From CAZNRY01 sp964575675 (GTDB lineage: Bacteria; Eisenbacteria; RBG-16-71-46; CAIMUX01; VGJL01), in contig CAZNRY010000009.1 of NCBI GenBank assembly GCA_964575675.1, positions 1 through 42,481 of the forward strand: a stretch of DNA of 42,481 bases, read 5' to 3'. A program made the translations under genes and the position numbers. The notes beneath the pieces were generated by a model that was given only the letters and a program-made list of their open reading frames with translations, searched no databases and was not told the origin of the DNA. Shown one piece after another: positions 16,057 through 25,177 of the stretch; position 1 is the stretch's first letter; every line of letters starts with the position of its first letter.

Positions 16057-17094
16057 CTAACCCTCCGGCCGCCGCGCGTCCAAGGTCGGAATCGGCGGAG
16101 GCACGCCGGGTTCGGCGTCTGGCTGGGTTGCTTCGTCGAGGGTGAGGACCGGCCTCCCGACGAACACGCGTTCCCGGATCGCGCAATCAGGGAGGTCGCA
16201 GGCCTCGCAGTAGATCCGTCTGCAAGGGTCGGTGTGGAAGATCACCTCGCCCTCGATCTGGCACGTGGCGAAGAGCTTCGCTTCGAAGGCGTCCGTGTGG
16301 TCGTGGGACTCACCGACCGACCAAAATTCCGGCACGACGATGTGGGCGTCGACGTGGGTGAATCGTCCGAGGCGAATCGCCCGGAGGTGGTGGATCCTGA
16401 TGATCCCCGGATCGCGCACCCGCTCCCCGGCGGCGAGGATTCTCTGTAGGAGATCGGAATCTTCCTCGTCCAGGAGGCCGCGAGCGGAGTGTCGCACGAG
16501 CTGGAAACCGGTTCGCGCGAGGTTGACGGCGATGACGAGCGCCACGACCGGGTCGAGCCACGGCAACCGTGTGATGCGAACGAGCGCAAGCCCCACCACC
16601 ACGCCGACCGTGGTCCAGAAGTCGGAGAGAACGTGCTTGCCGTCGGCGACGAGGATCAGCGAGTTGGTACGCCTTCCGGTGCGGACGAGAAATAGGCCGA
16701 GGAACAGGTTCACGATGCCGGCGCCGGCGGTGATCGTGAGTCCCATATTGATCTGCCGGAGCTCGACGCCGTGCAGCAGGCTCCGGATCGCTTCATAGGC
16801 GATAGCGATCGCGGCGAAGGAGATCAGTCCGCCCTCGAATGCAGCCGAGAAGAACTCGATCTTCCCATGGCCATAGGGGTGGCCTCGGTCGGCGGGCCGG
16901 CCGGCGAAGAGGATGCTCCCGATCGCGAAGGCCGCCGCCATGATGTTGACTATGCTCTCGAGCGCGTCGGAGAAGATCGCGGAGGACCCGGTCATCTTGT
17001 AGGCGAGGAACTTCGCTCCCATCAGGAGGGTGCCGACGACAAGAGAGATGCACCCCGCGATGAGACGTGCCCTGTTGTTGTGGTCGAGCGTCAA
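16057..17094 (-). CDS. Cation diffusion facilitator (CDF) metal exporter with C-terminal Cys cluster
   Basis: The protein has 345 residues and six predicted membrane helices. Metal-site motifs are SDALES (42-47), HPYGHGKIE (72-80) and DGKHVLSD (151-158, His154 and Asp158). The cytoplasmic C-terminal domain (about 205-290, THVDAHIVVPE and SHDHTDAFE) is the usual metal-sensing fold. It is followed by an added tail with C291-x4-C296-x2-C299-x4-C304 that could bind zinc or another metal. The CDF family exports Zn2+, Fe2+, Mn2+ or Co2+ by proton exchange. TTG at 17094 is the chosen start because AGGAGG lies 6 nt upstream. It is last in a leftward run with hisC. Confidence 0.92.
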   Translation of the reverse strand: MTLDHNNRARLIAGCISLVVGTLLMGAKFLAYKMTGSSAIFSDALESIVNIMAAAFAIGSILFAGRPADRGHPYGHGKIEFFSAAFEGGLISFAAIAIAYEAIRSLLHGVELRQINMGLTITAGAGIVNLFLGLFLVRTGRRTNSLILVADGKHVLSDFWTTVGVVVGLALVRITRLPWLDPVVALVIAVNLARTGFQLVRHSARGLLDEEDSDLLQRILAAGERVRDPGIIRIHHLRAIRLGRFTHVDAHIVVPEFWSVGESHDHTDAFEAKLFATCQIEGEVIFHTDPCRRIYCEACDLPDCAIRERVFVGRPVLTLDEATQPDAEPGVPPPIPTLDARRPEG

Positions 17095-17201
17095 CGGTTG
17101 CCTCCTTCACTGTCGACCGGCCCGTCAATCACGCCCGCTGAGGGCCGCGGGGGGCATGCGAATCGGGCGTTTCCCGGCTGGCCGCCCGGCACGCGCATCC
17201 G

Positions 17202-18311
17202 CTAGGTCCGTCCCGCCATGATCTGATCCATCGCCGCCCAAAACAGCTCGTTCTCGCGCCGCGTCCCTACGCTCACCCGCCCGCACCCGGCCAGACCCGG
17301 TCCGCCCACGGGCCGGACGATCACGCCTCGCTTCTCGAGCTCCTTGATGATTGCCAGCGCGTCGCTCCCGAACTCGACCAGAACGAAGTTCGCAACCGAC
17401 CGCGTGAAGCGGAGGCCGCGCCTCGAGAGCTCGGACTCGAGCAGCAAGCGCTCCCTGGCGTTCTCCTCCCGGCAACGATCGGTCCATCCCTTGTCCTCGA
17501 TGGCGGCCAACCCGGCTGCCTGCGCGAGCTGTGAGGTGTTGAAGGGAGACCGGACGCGGTTCAGGACGGCGATCACGTCGGGGTGGGCGAAACCGTAGCC
17601 GATCCTGATCCCGGCGAGGCCGTAGATCTTCGAGAACGTCCGTAGCACGATCACGTTGCGGCCCGCGCGGAGATCGTCGAGCGCGTCGGGGTAGTCGCGG
17701 GCTCCGACGTACTCGAAGTACGCCTGATCGACGACGATGAGGACGCGATCGGGCACGGCGCCCAGGAGGGCGTCCATCTCGGCGCGCGTGATGTAGGTTC
17801 CCGTGGGGTTCGAGGGGTTCGCGATGAAGACGAGCTTCGTGCGCGGTGTGACGGCGCGGGCGATCGCATCCACGTCGTGCCTGCGATCGGTCGTGGCGGG
17901 AACTGCGATTCCCTTGCCGTTCACCGACGCGACGGCGATCGGGTACATCACGAACGACTGCTGCGAGAAGACGGCTTCGTCGCCGTCGGCCAGATACGCG
18001 CGAGCGAGCATCTCGATGATCTCAGTCGATCCATTGCCCAGGATCACCGCATCGAGCGGCACGCCGGTCCGCTCCGCGATCGCCTTGCGGAGGTAGTAGC
18101 CGCCCCCGTCGGGATATCGATGAAGGCCCGGGACGGCAGCCTGGATCGCCGCAACCGCCTTCGGGGAAGGTCCCCAGGCGTTCTCGTTCGATGCGAGCTT
18201 GACGATCTCATCCGCGATCCCGAGCTTCCGCCGGACCTCCTCGATCGGTTTGCCCGGGGCGTAAACGGTCAAGTCGCTGATGTAGTCGGGCGGTGCGGGT
18301 CCTCTGGTCAT
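17202..18311 (-). CDS. hisC: Histidinol-phosphate aminotransferase
   Basis: A 369-residue fold-type I PLP aminotransferase: KLASNENAWGPSP, RYPDGGGYYLRKAIA, NGSTEIIE, NPSNPTGT, the internal-aldimine Lys228 in TFSKIYGLAGIRIGYG, and a late FVLVEFG...VIVRPVGG. It would convert imidazole-acetol phosphate plus glutamate to histidinol phosphate, although some HisC homologues act on aromatic amino acids. GGAGGAGGT precedes the ATG. No other histidine genes are nearby. It follows the membrane-protein gene by 72 nt on the same strand. Confidence 0.92.
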   Translation of the reverse strand: MTRGPAPPDYISDLTVYAPGKPIEEVRRKLGIADEIVKLASNENAWGPSPKAVAAIQAAVPGLHRYPDGGGYYLRKAIAERTGVPLDAVILGNGSTEIIEMLARAYLADGDEAVFSQQSFVMYPIAVASVNGKGIAVPATTDRRHDVDAIARAVTPRTKLVFIANPSNPTGTYITRAEMDALLGAVPDRVLIVVDQAYFEYVGARDYPDALDDLRAGRNVIVLRTFSKIYGLAGIRIGYGFAHPDVIAVLNRVRSPFNTSQLAQAAGLAAIEDKGWTDRCREENARERLLLESELSRRGLRFTRSVANFVLVEFGSDALAIIKELEKRGVIVRPVGGPGLAGCGRVSVGTRRENELFWAAMDQIMAGRT

Positions 18312-18383
18312 GCGGCCACCTCCTCCCCACGGTTTCCCGTTTCCGCTTCCCGCGGACGATTATCCGTCCGTCGACCGAGCCGT

Positions 18384-18953
18384 TCAAGATTTCCCGGCGG
18401 ACGGACTATCGGCCCGGCTGCGTCCGTGCGCGCCGACTCGCCCGCGTCTCCGGTGCCACAAGGCGAGCTCGATCATGCCGAGAAGCGCGACCAGGATGGA
18501 TGCGATGAGAAAGATGGTCAGTCCGCTTGCCGGCCGAACCGTCGCGATCGGAATCACCCCGAGGAGCCGCACGCCGGCATGTCGGATCATCGAGAAGGCG
18601 ACATACGCGACCAAGCACATCAGCGCCCCGGTCGCGAGATGAACAGCCGCCGCCAACCCCCGCCGGCGGGCCCTTGTCGCTACGGCCACGCTCGCCGCGA
18701 CCATTCCAGCCAGGGTCACAGCGAGCATCAGCGCCGCGCCCGGACTGCGGGAGATCGTAAGAACGATGAGCGCGCGCCCCCGCGCCCACGGCAGCGTGAG
18801 CGAATAGGTCGCGAGGAGAAACGAGGGGATGAGCCCGACAAGGGGCAGGAGGGCGACCTGCTTCCGGTAGACGACCCGGATCGCCTCGCGCCGGCTCGAA
18901 CGGCGTCCCGCGACCGGCCGTGCGTCCTTCTCTCTACTTGCCCCGATTTGCAT
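18384..18953 (-). CDS. Hypothetical four-helix membrane protein
   Basis: The protein has 189 residues. A basic N-terminus (about 1-32) precedes four hydrophobic segments near residues 33-50, 62-92, 100-120 and 130-165, and a short Arg-rich C-terminus follows. No conserved motif was recognised, so no function is assigned. There is no clear Shine-Dalgarno. It starts 28 nt after the DUF6599-like gene's stop and precedes hisC, suggesting one transcription unit. Confidence 0.65.
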   Translation of the reverse strand: MQIGASREKDARPVAGRRSSRREAIRVVYRKQVALLPLVGLIPSFLLATYSLTLPWARGRALIVLTISRSPGAALMLAVTLAGMVAASVAVATRARRRGLAAAVHLATGALMCLVAYVAFSMIRHAGVRLLGVIPIATVRPASGLTIFLIASILVALLGMIELALWHRRRGRVGAHGRSRADSPSAGKS

Positions 18954-18980
18954 CTCTTGCCGCCCGCACCCCGATCGATG

Positions 18981-19832
18981 TCACTTCTCCTGGAACATCT
19001 CCACCCAGCGGCTGATGACACCGGTCCTCGTGGAATCGGGCTTCTGTCCGACATAGCCCATCAGATAGGAGGATCCCTTGATGTAGAAAACGATCAGATT
19101 CCGTCCGTCCGCCAGATCGATCAGGTGGATGGGGCTCGTCTCGATCGGCGAAGCCTTCACCTTCCCCTTGTCTCCGAGGTTCGACACCCATGTGGGTGGT
19201 CGGTTCGGCCCCAAAAAGAGCTGGTACCCCCCGGCATCGTCCTGATAGCGGACCGTGTTGATATAGTCGAAGTGAGGAATGTCCAGGAACTCGCGCACGT
19301 GGAGCGCTTCGCTGCCATCGATTCGGTTCTCGAAGGGGAACAGGCGGAACACGGGAAGAACGTCCGCCTTCGTGGGGAGAACGTGCGTGAGAGCCTTCGC
19401 GAAGAGCATCGTCGAATCGCGCGGGCTGTCGCTCACGATTCTGATGTAGTAGGTCGCGTCCCAGAACGTCAGTAGCCCCTCTTGCCAGGCGCCGCCGGAG
19501 CCGAGCGGCAAGATCTCCGCGGCGGGGCTCTTTTCCGCGAAGAACATCTCGAGCGGTCCCTTGGGGTCGAGAAATCGGTGGATATCGATCGTGACGGAGG
19601 GCAGATCGGCCTCCGGCCGGCGGAAGGAGATCGTCGCCGTCTCGACAACGCCGCGCCGCAGGTACGCGTCGGCCGCGCCGTCGATGTAGTCCCAGAGACG
19701 ATCGGCCTTGTAGACGGCGACCGAGTCGGCCACCACGAACCCATCGGGCGGCGTGACGCCCTTCAAGATGGGGCCTACGCCGGTCTCGGCGATGGTCAGG
19801 ATCGAGAGCGTCAGAAGTTGAAGAAAGCCCAT
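18981..19832 (-). CDS. DUF6599-like secreted protein
   Basis: The protein has 283 residues with an N-terminal hydrophobic segment (about 2-20). The block VYKADRLWDYIDGAADAYLRRGV resembles the 'LYxYIDGGAExYLxYG' signature I associate with DUF6599, and the later ATYYIRIVSD fits the same family. Its biochemical role is not known. GGAGGG sits before the ATG. It leads a leftward cluster with a membrane protein and hisC. The family assignment rests on recall of the signature rather than a search. Confidence 0.7.
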   Translation of the reverse strand: MGFLQLLTLSILTIAETGVGPILKGVTPPDGFVVADSVAVYKADRLWDYIDGAADAYLRRGVVETATISFRRPEADLPSVTIDIHRFLDPKGPLEMFFAEKSPAAEILPLGSGGAWQEGLLTFWDATYYIRIVSDSPRDSTMLFAKALTHVLPTKADVLPVFRLFPFENRIDGSEALHVREFLDIPHFDYINTVRYQDDAGGYQLFLGPNRPPTWVSNLGDKGKVKASPIETSPIHLIDLADGRNLIVFYIKGSSYLMGYVGQKPDSTRTGVISRWVEMFQEK

Positions 19833-20167
19833 GGCGACAGTCCCTCCTGCGTCAGCTTACCTTGCCGATGGGGTGATGGCATGCCCCATTGCCAGGGAAG
19901 GGCGCCCGAAAGCCTCCGGCGCTCGCCTTTTGGTGGCGCGAGGCATAACATGTTTCTATGCAATGCGTTACATCTACGGACGAGGTCTCGAAGAGAAGAG
20001 AGAGCTCTCAAGTCCGACCATGCGGCGGAGCACTCGGTAGCAGGTTCTGGCCGGCGCAACGCCTGAAATGTTAAGATAATAGACGGTCTGATTCAGCCGG
20101 GGCCTGGACCGGACGTCCTGCCCCGCCCAGGCACGCTCTTTCGTCGCACCCACTGAGGGAGGAATCG
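19833..20167. other. Divergent intergenic region
   Basis: The 335 nt lie between the divergent DUF6599-like and M28 peptidase genes. ATGGGG (19870-19875) and CCCCAT (19883-19888) can form a small hairpin. An AT-rich patch TTAAGATAATAG (20071-20082) is the likeliest promoter -10 area for the peptidase, though no good -35 was found. No ORF is credible. Confidence 0.4.
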
Positions 20168-23110
20168 ATGTCCTCGCATCACGGCCGTTCCCTTCTTGCT
20201 CACGCGTCGTCTCTCTTCTTCGTCCTGTTGGGAATCCTTTCCTTGGTGGCGGTGGGTGCGGAGGCCGTCTCCGCGGAATCCGTTTCGATTTTTGTTCCCA
20301 AAGATGCCGCGTTAGATCGGGAGGGCCCGGCCGGAGATCTCTACTACGACGGGATGGCGGGCCGGCTCGTCGGGCTTAGTGAGCCGCCCGCGGCCTACGC
20401 CGTCGCACGAGGAGCGACGCGAATCGATGTCGGAACTGCGGAGACCCTCTGGGTCTATCTGGTTGAGGATGCGGACCGCGCGCAGTTCGTTTCACACGCC
20501 CGCGTGCTGCTGCGCGCCGGTCACGAGGTTTTCATCGGCACCGACGGCTCGACCCCCGAGTTAACCCTCGAGTCCGCCGAATCGATGAAGGGACTCCAGC
20601 AGGCCGTGCGCGTCAGCCGGACGCCTATTCCTTGGGCTGTCGAGACGCCGCCCGCGCCCGAGGAGATCCGGACCGTCGATCCGTTGATTCAGGCGATGGT
20701 CGCCGGCCTGACCCAGACGAACCTCGACGCTACCTGGCAGACCCTGGACGATTTCGAGGTGCGTTATACATTATCTCCCCAGAACGATACGGCGACCCAG
20801 TGGATTCTCGACGAGCTCCGTTCCTTCGGGATCCGCGCCGATTTCCATTATTACCAGCAGAGCGGCACGCGCCGGAACGTCATCGCCACCATTCCCGGGG
20901 TTGTCGATTCGACGAAGGTCGTCTACATTTGCGGCCACCTCGACGCGACCTCCCCCACCCCCACGATCTGTTCGCCGGGAGCCGATGACAACGGAAGCGG
21001 TTCCGCGGCCGTTATCGAAGCCGCCCGCGTCATGAGCCAATATCAGTATGACTACACGATCAAGTTCGCTCTCTTCAACGGAGAGGAGCAGGGACTGCTC
21101 GGCTCGGCGGCCTATGCAGCTGACGTTGCCGCGCTGGGCGAGAACATCCTCGGGGTGTTCAACTGCGACATGATCGCATACAGGGGAACGGATCCCGCGC
21201 CTCCGGATCTCGTGATCTACACGAACACAGCCTCGCAGAGTCTCGCGACGGTCCTCAGCACTGCGATCAACGACTACGTGACGAACCTGATCCAGCCTGT
21301 CGTCGTGGTCGAGGCACTGACGGGCAGCGACCACGCGTCCTTCTGGAATCACGGCTACAAGGCCATCTGCTCGATCGAGGACGAGGCGTGGGGAAGCGAC
21401 TTCTGTCCCTGGTATCACACCTGTAACGACCGGATTGAGCAGTATCCGCACGATTACATCCTGAACTGCGCGAAGGCCAATCTGGCTGCGGTTGCCGTGA
21501 CGGCGGTGCCGTTCCAGTCGCCCGGGTCGTTCCTCACGATGGGGAGCGTTCTGACGGATGACGATCAGACGGGTGGGTCGAATGGCAACGGGGATGGGAT
21601 GCCGAATCCCGGGGAGACGATTGAGCTCTGGGTGACGGTCCGCAACGTCGGACAGGCCGTCTCGTCGAACCCGAGCGGGGTCCTGACCACGCAGAGCACG
21701 AAGGTGACGATCCTCGATTCGTCGGCGTCGTGGAACGACATCGCCCCCGGCGGCCAGGGCATCAACCTGACCGCCCTGCGCATCGCCCTCGCCGGGGACG
21801 TTGCGGACGGCGAGAACCTCCCCTTCACGCTCACGATGACGGACGGCACGGGCCAGCACGTGATCAACTTCTCCGAGCAAGCGGCCGCGCCCTCGCTGGC
21901 CTATCGGTCGCACGGGATCGACGATGCGACCTTTGGGAACGGCAACGGCGTGCCCGATCCGGGCGAGATCCTTCTGATTCCGGTGACGCTTGGAAATGTG
22001 GGCGAACAAGATGCGGCGGGGATTGCCGCCGTTCTTTCATCGGGAAGCTCCGATCTCACCGTGATCGATGGGTCCGGAAGCGCCGTCCTGATCGCGGCCG
22101 GAGGCTCGGGGCCGCTCGCCCCGGCCTACCGGGTTGCCGTTTCGTCGCTCGCCGTCGACGGGGAGATCCTCCCGCTCACGCTCTCGATTACGGCCGGTTT
22201 TGGTTATGCGGCGCAATCGGGCTTCAAGCTCAAGGTCGGCAGTTTCTTTTACGACGAGGTCGAGACCGACTACGGCTGGAGTCTCTCCGCAACGGACGAC
22301 ACCGCCACGCTCGGGCGGTGGGTTCGCGTCGACCCGATCGGAACGACGGCGACCGCGGGAGGGCAGGCTCAGCCGGAGGACGACCACACGGCCGCACCCG
22401 GAACGATCTGCTTCGTGACCGGTCAGGGTAGCGTCGGTGGAGCGGTGGGTGAGGCCGACGTCGACGGCGGCAAGACGACACTGAAGAGCCCCGTCTTCGA
22501 TCTCACCGGGGTCGATCAGCCCCGTGTGGTCTACTGGCGGTGGTACACGAACAATCTTGGGAACAACCCGAACGAGGATACCTGGCTCGTTCAGATCTCG
22601 AACAACGGCGGGACTTCCTGGGTCGATCTGGAGAGAACGACAACCTCGGCGAACAGCTGGCAGCAGAGGTCATTCCTGATCGAGAGCTACGTCACCCTCA
22701 CAAGCCAGATCGTCTTCCGCTTCGTCGCGGATGACGTGGGGGCGGGCGGGTCTCTCGTCGAGGCGGGGATCGACGACTTCGAGATAGAGGGGTTGTTCAG
22801 CCCGGTCGATGTGGGAGAGCAGGCGGCGGGACTGATCCTTGGACTCGACGACGCGCGGCCCAATCCGGCGAAGGGGACTGCGACGATCTCCTACACAATC
22901 CCCGCGGGCGGGATCGCGACATTGGAGATCTTCGGCGTGGATGGCCGGCTGGTCCGGACCCTGGTCCGCGGCGAGACGGCCCCGGGACGCAAGCACGTCG
23001 CCTGGGATTGCCAGAACGATGCCGGGCGGGATGTCTCCGCGGGGGTCTATTTCTGCAAGCTATCCGCCGGGGGGCGGGAGATTACGAGAAGATTGACGCT
23101 GGTTCGTTGA
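20168..23110 (+). CDS. Secreted M28-family zinc aminopeptidase with FlgD-like C-terminus
   Basis: The protein has 980 residues with a signal peptide ending near residue 37. The M28 domain (about 190-440) holds all five expected zinc ligands: His257 (CGHLDAT), bridging Asp273/274 (GADDNGSG), Glu306 or 307 (NGEEQG, one being the catalytic base), Asp334 (NCDM) and His417 (WYHTCND). Two or three beta-sandwich repeats follow, each with NGNG-x-PDPGE-type turns. A probable jelly-roll of about 170 residues comes next, then a FlgD-like domain (ARPNPAKGTATISYTIP ... SAGVYFCKL ... RRLTLVR), typical of exported proteins in this lineage. GGAGG precedes the ATG. It probably digests extracellular peptides. 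Confidence 0.92.
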   Translation: MSSHHGRSLLAHASSLFFVLLGILSLVAVGAEAVSAESVSIFVPKDAALDREGPAGDLYYDGMAGRLVGLSEPPAAYAVARGATRIDVGTAETLWVYLVEDADRAQFVSHARVLLRAGHEVFIGTDGSTPELTLESAESMKGLQQAVRVSRTPIPWAVETPPAPEEIRTVDPLIQAMVAGLTQTNLDATWQTLDDFEVRYTLSPQNDTATQWILDELRSFGIRADFHYYQQSGTRRNVIATIPGVVDSTKVVYICGHLDATSPTPTICSPGADDNGSGSAAVIEAARVMSQYQYDYTIKFALFNGEEQGLLGSAAYAADVAALGENILGVFNCDMIAYRGTDPAPPDLVIYTNTASQSLATVLSTAINDYVTNLIQPVVVVEALTGSDHASFWNHGYKAICSIEDEAWGSDFCPWYHTCNDRIEQYPHDYILNCAKANLAAVAVTAVPFQSPGSFLTMGSVLTDDDQTGGSNGNGDGMPNPGETIELWVTVRNVGQAVSSNPSGVLTTQSTKVTILDSSASWNDIAPGGQGINLTALRIALAGDVADGENLPFTLTMTDGTGQHVINFSEQAAAPSLAYRSHGIDDATFGNGNGVPDPGEILLIPVTLGNVGEQDAAGIAAVLSSGSSDLTVIDGSGSAVLIAAGGSGPLAPAYRVAVSSLAVDGEILPLTLSITAGFGYAAQSGFKLKVGSFFYDEVETDYGWSLSATDDTATLGRWVRVDPIGTTATAGGQAQPEDDHTAAPGTICFVTGQGSVGGAVGEADVDGGKTTLKSPVFDLTGVDQPRVVYWRWYTNNLGNNPNEDTWLVQISNNGGTSWVDLERTTTSANSWQQRSFLIESYVTLTSQIVFRFVADDVGAGGSLVEAGIDDFEIEGLFSPVDVGEQAAGLILGLDDARPNPAKGTATISYTIPAGGIATLEIFGVDGRLVRTLVRGETAPGRKHVAWDCQNDAGRDVSAGVYFCKLSAGGREITRRLTLVR

Positions 23111-23350
23111 TGCGCGGGGCGCCCGCCTCGTGCATCCCGCTCGGCTCGCTAGTCGAACAGGGCGCGAGTCTCGCGGGCGCACGGGCTCGCGCCCCCCGCG
23201 GGTCCTGGGCCGGCGGTGTTCCGTTCGGCGCATGGCGCAGCTCGCTGCGGCGATCCCCCTGCATGACCGTCCGCGCGCGCGGGTTCGCGCACCTTGCGCC
23301 CGCCTCGCGAGGGTATGTGCGAGTTCTCCATCTTCGGCGAGAGGACGTGG
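23111..23350. other. GC-rich non-coding gap
   Basis: This 240-nt stretch between the convergent peptidase and hypothetical genes is very GC-rich, with short dyads (for example GGGGCGCCCG at its start) and a 12-nt direct repeat GCGCCCGCCTCG at about 23119 and 23295. Open frames are explained by composition. It might be another repeat element or a terminator region, but no match to the two hairpin elements was found. Confidence 0.3.
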
Positions 23351-23689
23351 CTACTCCTCCCGCTGCCATTCGGCGTCCGTCAGCCTCCGGACGAGAAGCC
23401 ACATTCTCGTGAACACCGCCGGCGTGCTGCTGTCGCTTCCGTCGTGGGCGCGAAAGTAGAAGAACTCCCTGCTGATGACCCGGAAAGGATACGGTCCGTT
23501 CCGCAAGGGGTCGAGGTGGGGGACGTTGATCAGGAGATTGTCCCCCACCTGGGGAATCGGACAGCCCTCGGGAACCAGCATCGTGTCGAGAGGCGTCGTC
23601 CTGGGGTTGTCGCCGGACCCGGGACGATGTTCACCAAGCTTCCATTCGAAGACCTCGATCACCCTTCGATCGTCAGCTCGCGATCCCAT
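23351..23689 (-). CDS. Hypothetical 112-residue protein
   Basis: The chosen ATG (23689) has GGGAGGAGG 6 nt upstream, which strongly supports this start over the longer open frame. The protein (VIEVFEWKLGEHRP ... PQVGDNLLINVPHLDPLRNGPYPFRVISREFFYF ... MWLLVRRLTDAEW) is soluble, with probable beta strands and no signal peptide. I do not recognise a family. It lies after aqpZ on the same strand, 103 nt away. Confidence 0.65.
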   Translation of the reverse strand: MGSRADDRRVIEVFEWKLGEHRPGSGDNPRTTPLDTMLVPEGCPIPQVGDNLLINVPHLDPLRNGPYPFRVISREFFYFRAHDGSDSSTPAVFTRMWLLVRRLTDAEWQREE

Positions 23690-23792
23690 GAGAACCTCCT
23701 CCCTTCGTTCCCGCGGAAGAAGTCTATCATGCCGGCGGGCCGGCCGGCCAGTGAGCCGTGACTGGTCAGGGCCCATCGACCCCGGGTTCAGA

Positions 23793-24500
23793 TCATCGCG
23801 CCGTCTTCGCGCCGTTCTCTGCACCCAGCCAGCGGTAGACGCCGCCGGCTAGGATCGCCCCGATGATGGGCGCCACCCAGAAGAGCCAGAGCTGCGACAG
23901 CGCCCAGCCGCCCACGAAGATCGCGGGGCCGGTGCTCCGCGCCGGGTTCACCGAGGTGTTGGTGACCGGAATACTGATCAGGTGGATGAGCGTGAGCGCG
24001 AGTCCGATTGCGATCGGAGCGAATCCGGCCGGTGCCCGGCGGTCGGTGGAGCCGAGGATCACGACGAGGAAGAAGAAAGTCAGCACGGCCTCGGCGACGA
24101 GTCCGGAAAGGAGCGGGTAACGTCCGGGCGAGTGGATGCCGTAACCGTTCGATGCGAATCCGTCGCTGAGCTGGAAGCCTGTTGCACCGCTCGCGATGAG
24201 GTACAGAACGCCCGCGCCGGCGATTCCTCCCACTATTTGCGCAACGATGTATGGGAAGAGCCCGGAGGCCGGGAATCGTCCGCCGGCCCAAAGGCCGATC
24301 GAAACGGCCGGATTCAGGTGGCAACCTGATATGTGGCCGATCGCGTAGGCCATCGTGAGAACGGTCAGGCCGAAGGCGAGCGCGACGCCGGCGAAGCCGA
24401 TCCCGAGATTCGGGAAGGCCGCCGCGAGGACCGCGCTTCCACACCCGCCGAAAACAAGCCAAAACGTCCCGAAGAACTCAGCAGCTGCCTTCTTTCCCAT
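23793..24500 (-). CDS. aqpZ: Aquaporin (AqpZ-like MIP channel)
   Basis: A 235-residue MIP-family channel with six helices and both NPA boxes: CHLNPAVS (about 60-67) and SVNPARS (about 185-191), the latter with the selectivity-filter Arg. The His and small residues around the pore fit a water-selective AqpZ rather than a glycerol facilitator. ATG at 24500 follows GAAGGAG by 8 nt. No regulatory site was recognised upstream. Confidence 0.93.
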   Translation of the reverse strand: MGKKAAAEFFGTFWLVFGGCGSAVLAAAFPNLGIGFAGVALAFGLTVLTMAYAIGHISGCHLNPAVSIGLWAGGRFPASGLFPYIVAQIVGGIAGAGVLYLIASGATGFQLSDGFASNGYGIHSPGRYPLLSGLVAEAVLTFFFLVVILGSTDRRAPAGFAPIAIGLALTLIHLISIPVTNTSVNPARSTGPAIFVGGWALSQLWLFWVAPIIGAILAGGVYRWLGAENGAKTAR

Positions 24501-24551
24501 GATCGGACTCCTTCCTCTAACAAAGGACACCGAATGTCGCCGGGCGCGGGT

Positions 24552-24881
24552 CTACTCCTTGGCCCGCAGGGCGACGCGAAACGGGAACAGCTCGGCCGAC
24601 ATCACCCCGTTATTCACCGCGGGATCATCCTCCATGATGCGCCGCGCGGCCTCCTCCGATTCGGCGTGGAACACGACAATGCCGTGGCTGGTCGGATCGG
24701 TGTTGAGGGTGCGCCCCGCAAGGAGCACAATCCCCCGCTTGGTCAGGTCCTCCAGGTAGTCGAAGTGCCTCCCGATGAGCGCGCTCTCGGCGTCGGTCGG
24801 GCCAACGCTCAACGTTTCCGGGCGCGACGGCCGGATTCGATAGAGGAACTCCTGCGTAGGCGGCACAGCGTGTTGGTTCAT
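24552..24881 (-). CDS. YciI-like protein
   Basis: The protein has 109 residues. The half RHFDYLEDLTKRGIVLLAGRTLN plus GIVVFHAESEEAARRIMEDDPAV plus AELFPFRVAL is the YciI alpha-beta ferredoxin-like fold, with His38 and Asp85 at the usual conserved positions. The function of the family is poorly defined (a chlorinase-like or hydrolase role has been suggested). No strong Shine-Dalgarno is present. It is upstream of aqpZ on the same strand. Confidence 0.85.
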   Translation of the reverse strand: MNQHAVPPTQEFLYRIRPSRPETLSVGPTDAESALIGRHFDYLEDLTKRGIVLLAGRTLNTDPTSHGIVVFHAESEEAARRIMEDDPAVNNGVMSAELFPFRVALRAKE

Positions 24882-24933
24882 GGTCCGCCCATCCTAACCG
24901 AAGGGATGGACTGGATCACGCCCCCCGACGAGG

Positions 24934-24964
24934 TTGTCTCAGACAAGTCCCATTCTGGTATACT
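24934..24964 (+). promoter_or_regulatory. Promoter with overlapping 13-nt palindrome (possible autoregulatory operator)
   Basis: TTGTCT (24934-24939) and TATACT (24959-24964) are spaced 19 nt. TTGTCT-C-AGACAA (24934-24946) is a perfect palindrome covering the -35. The -10 ends 6 nt before the ATG at 24971, so the transcript would have little or no leader. Confidence 0.5.
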
Positions 24965-24970
24965 CCGTCC

Positions 24971-25177
24971 ATGATCCAACGCAGCGGCCTGTTTGCATCT
25001 TTCGAGCGAGACCTTCTGAAGAAGAGGCCGGCGGACCACTTCGAGAACCTCCGCATTTTCGAGGCTCTTTATGATGAGGCCCGCCTCTTCGGCGTCCTTC
25101 CGCTGCGTGACCCTCTGGAGGGCATCGAGGTGGACGTCCGCCTGGCAAAGGCTCTGAATGTTCGCACGTCTTCTTGA
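24971..25177 (+). CDS. Small protein paired with a nucleotidyltransferase (putative antitoxin-like partner)
   Basis: The protein has 68 residues: FASFERDLLKKRPADHFENLRIFEALYDEARLFGVLPL followed by DPLEGIEVDVRLAKALNV. I recall this type of small helical protein directly upstream of AbiEii-like nucleotidyltransferases. Its stop overlaps the start of the downstream gene by 20 nt. There is no Shine-Dalgarno; a -10 box ends 6 nt before the ATG, consistent with leaderless translation. A toxin-antitoxin role is inference from gene order. Confidence 0.7.
   Translation: MIQRSGLFASFERDLLKKRPADHFENLRIFEALYDEARLFGVLPLRDPLEGIEVDVRLAKALNVRTSS

Noticed and set aside
17877..19475. 532-codon plus-strand frame across hisC, membrane protein and DUF6599-like genes
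   Set aside because: Spans three genes on the other strand and gives low-complexity Arg/Asp-rich sequence.
23111..23350. GC-rich gap as third copy of the hairpin element
   Set aside because: None of the conserved core blocks are present and no long arms pair.
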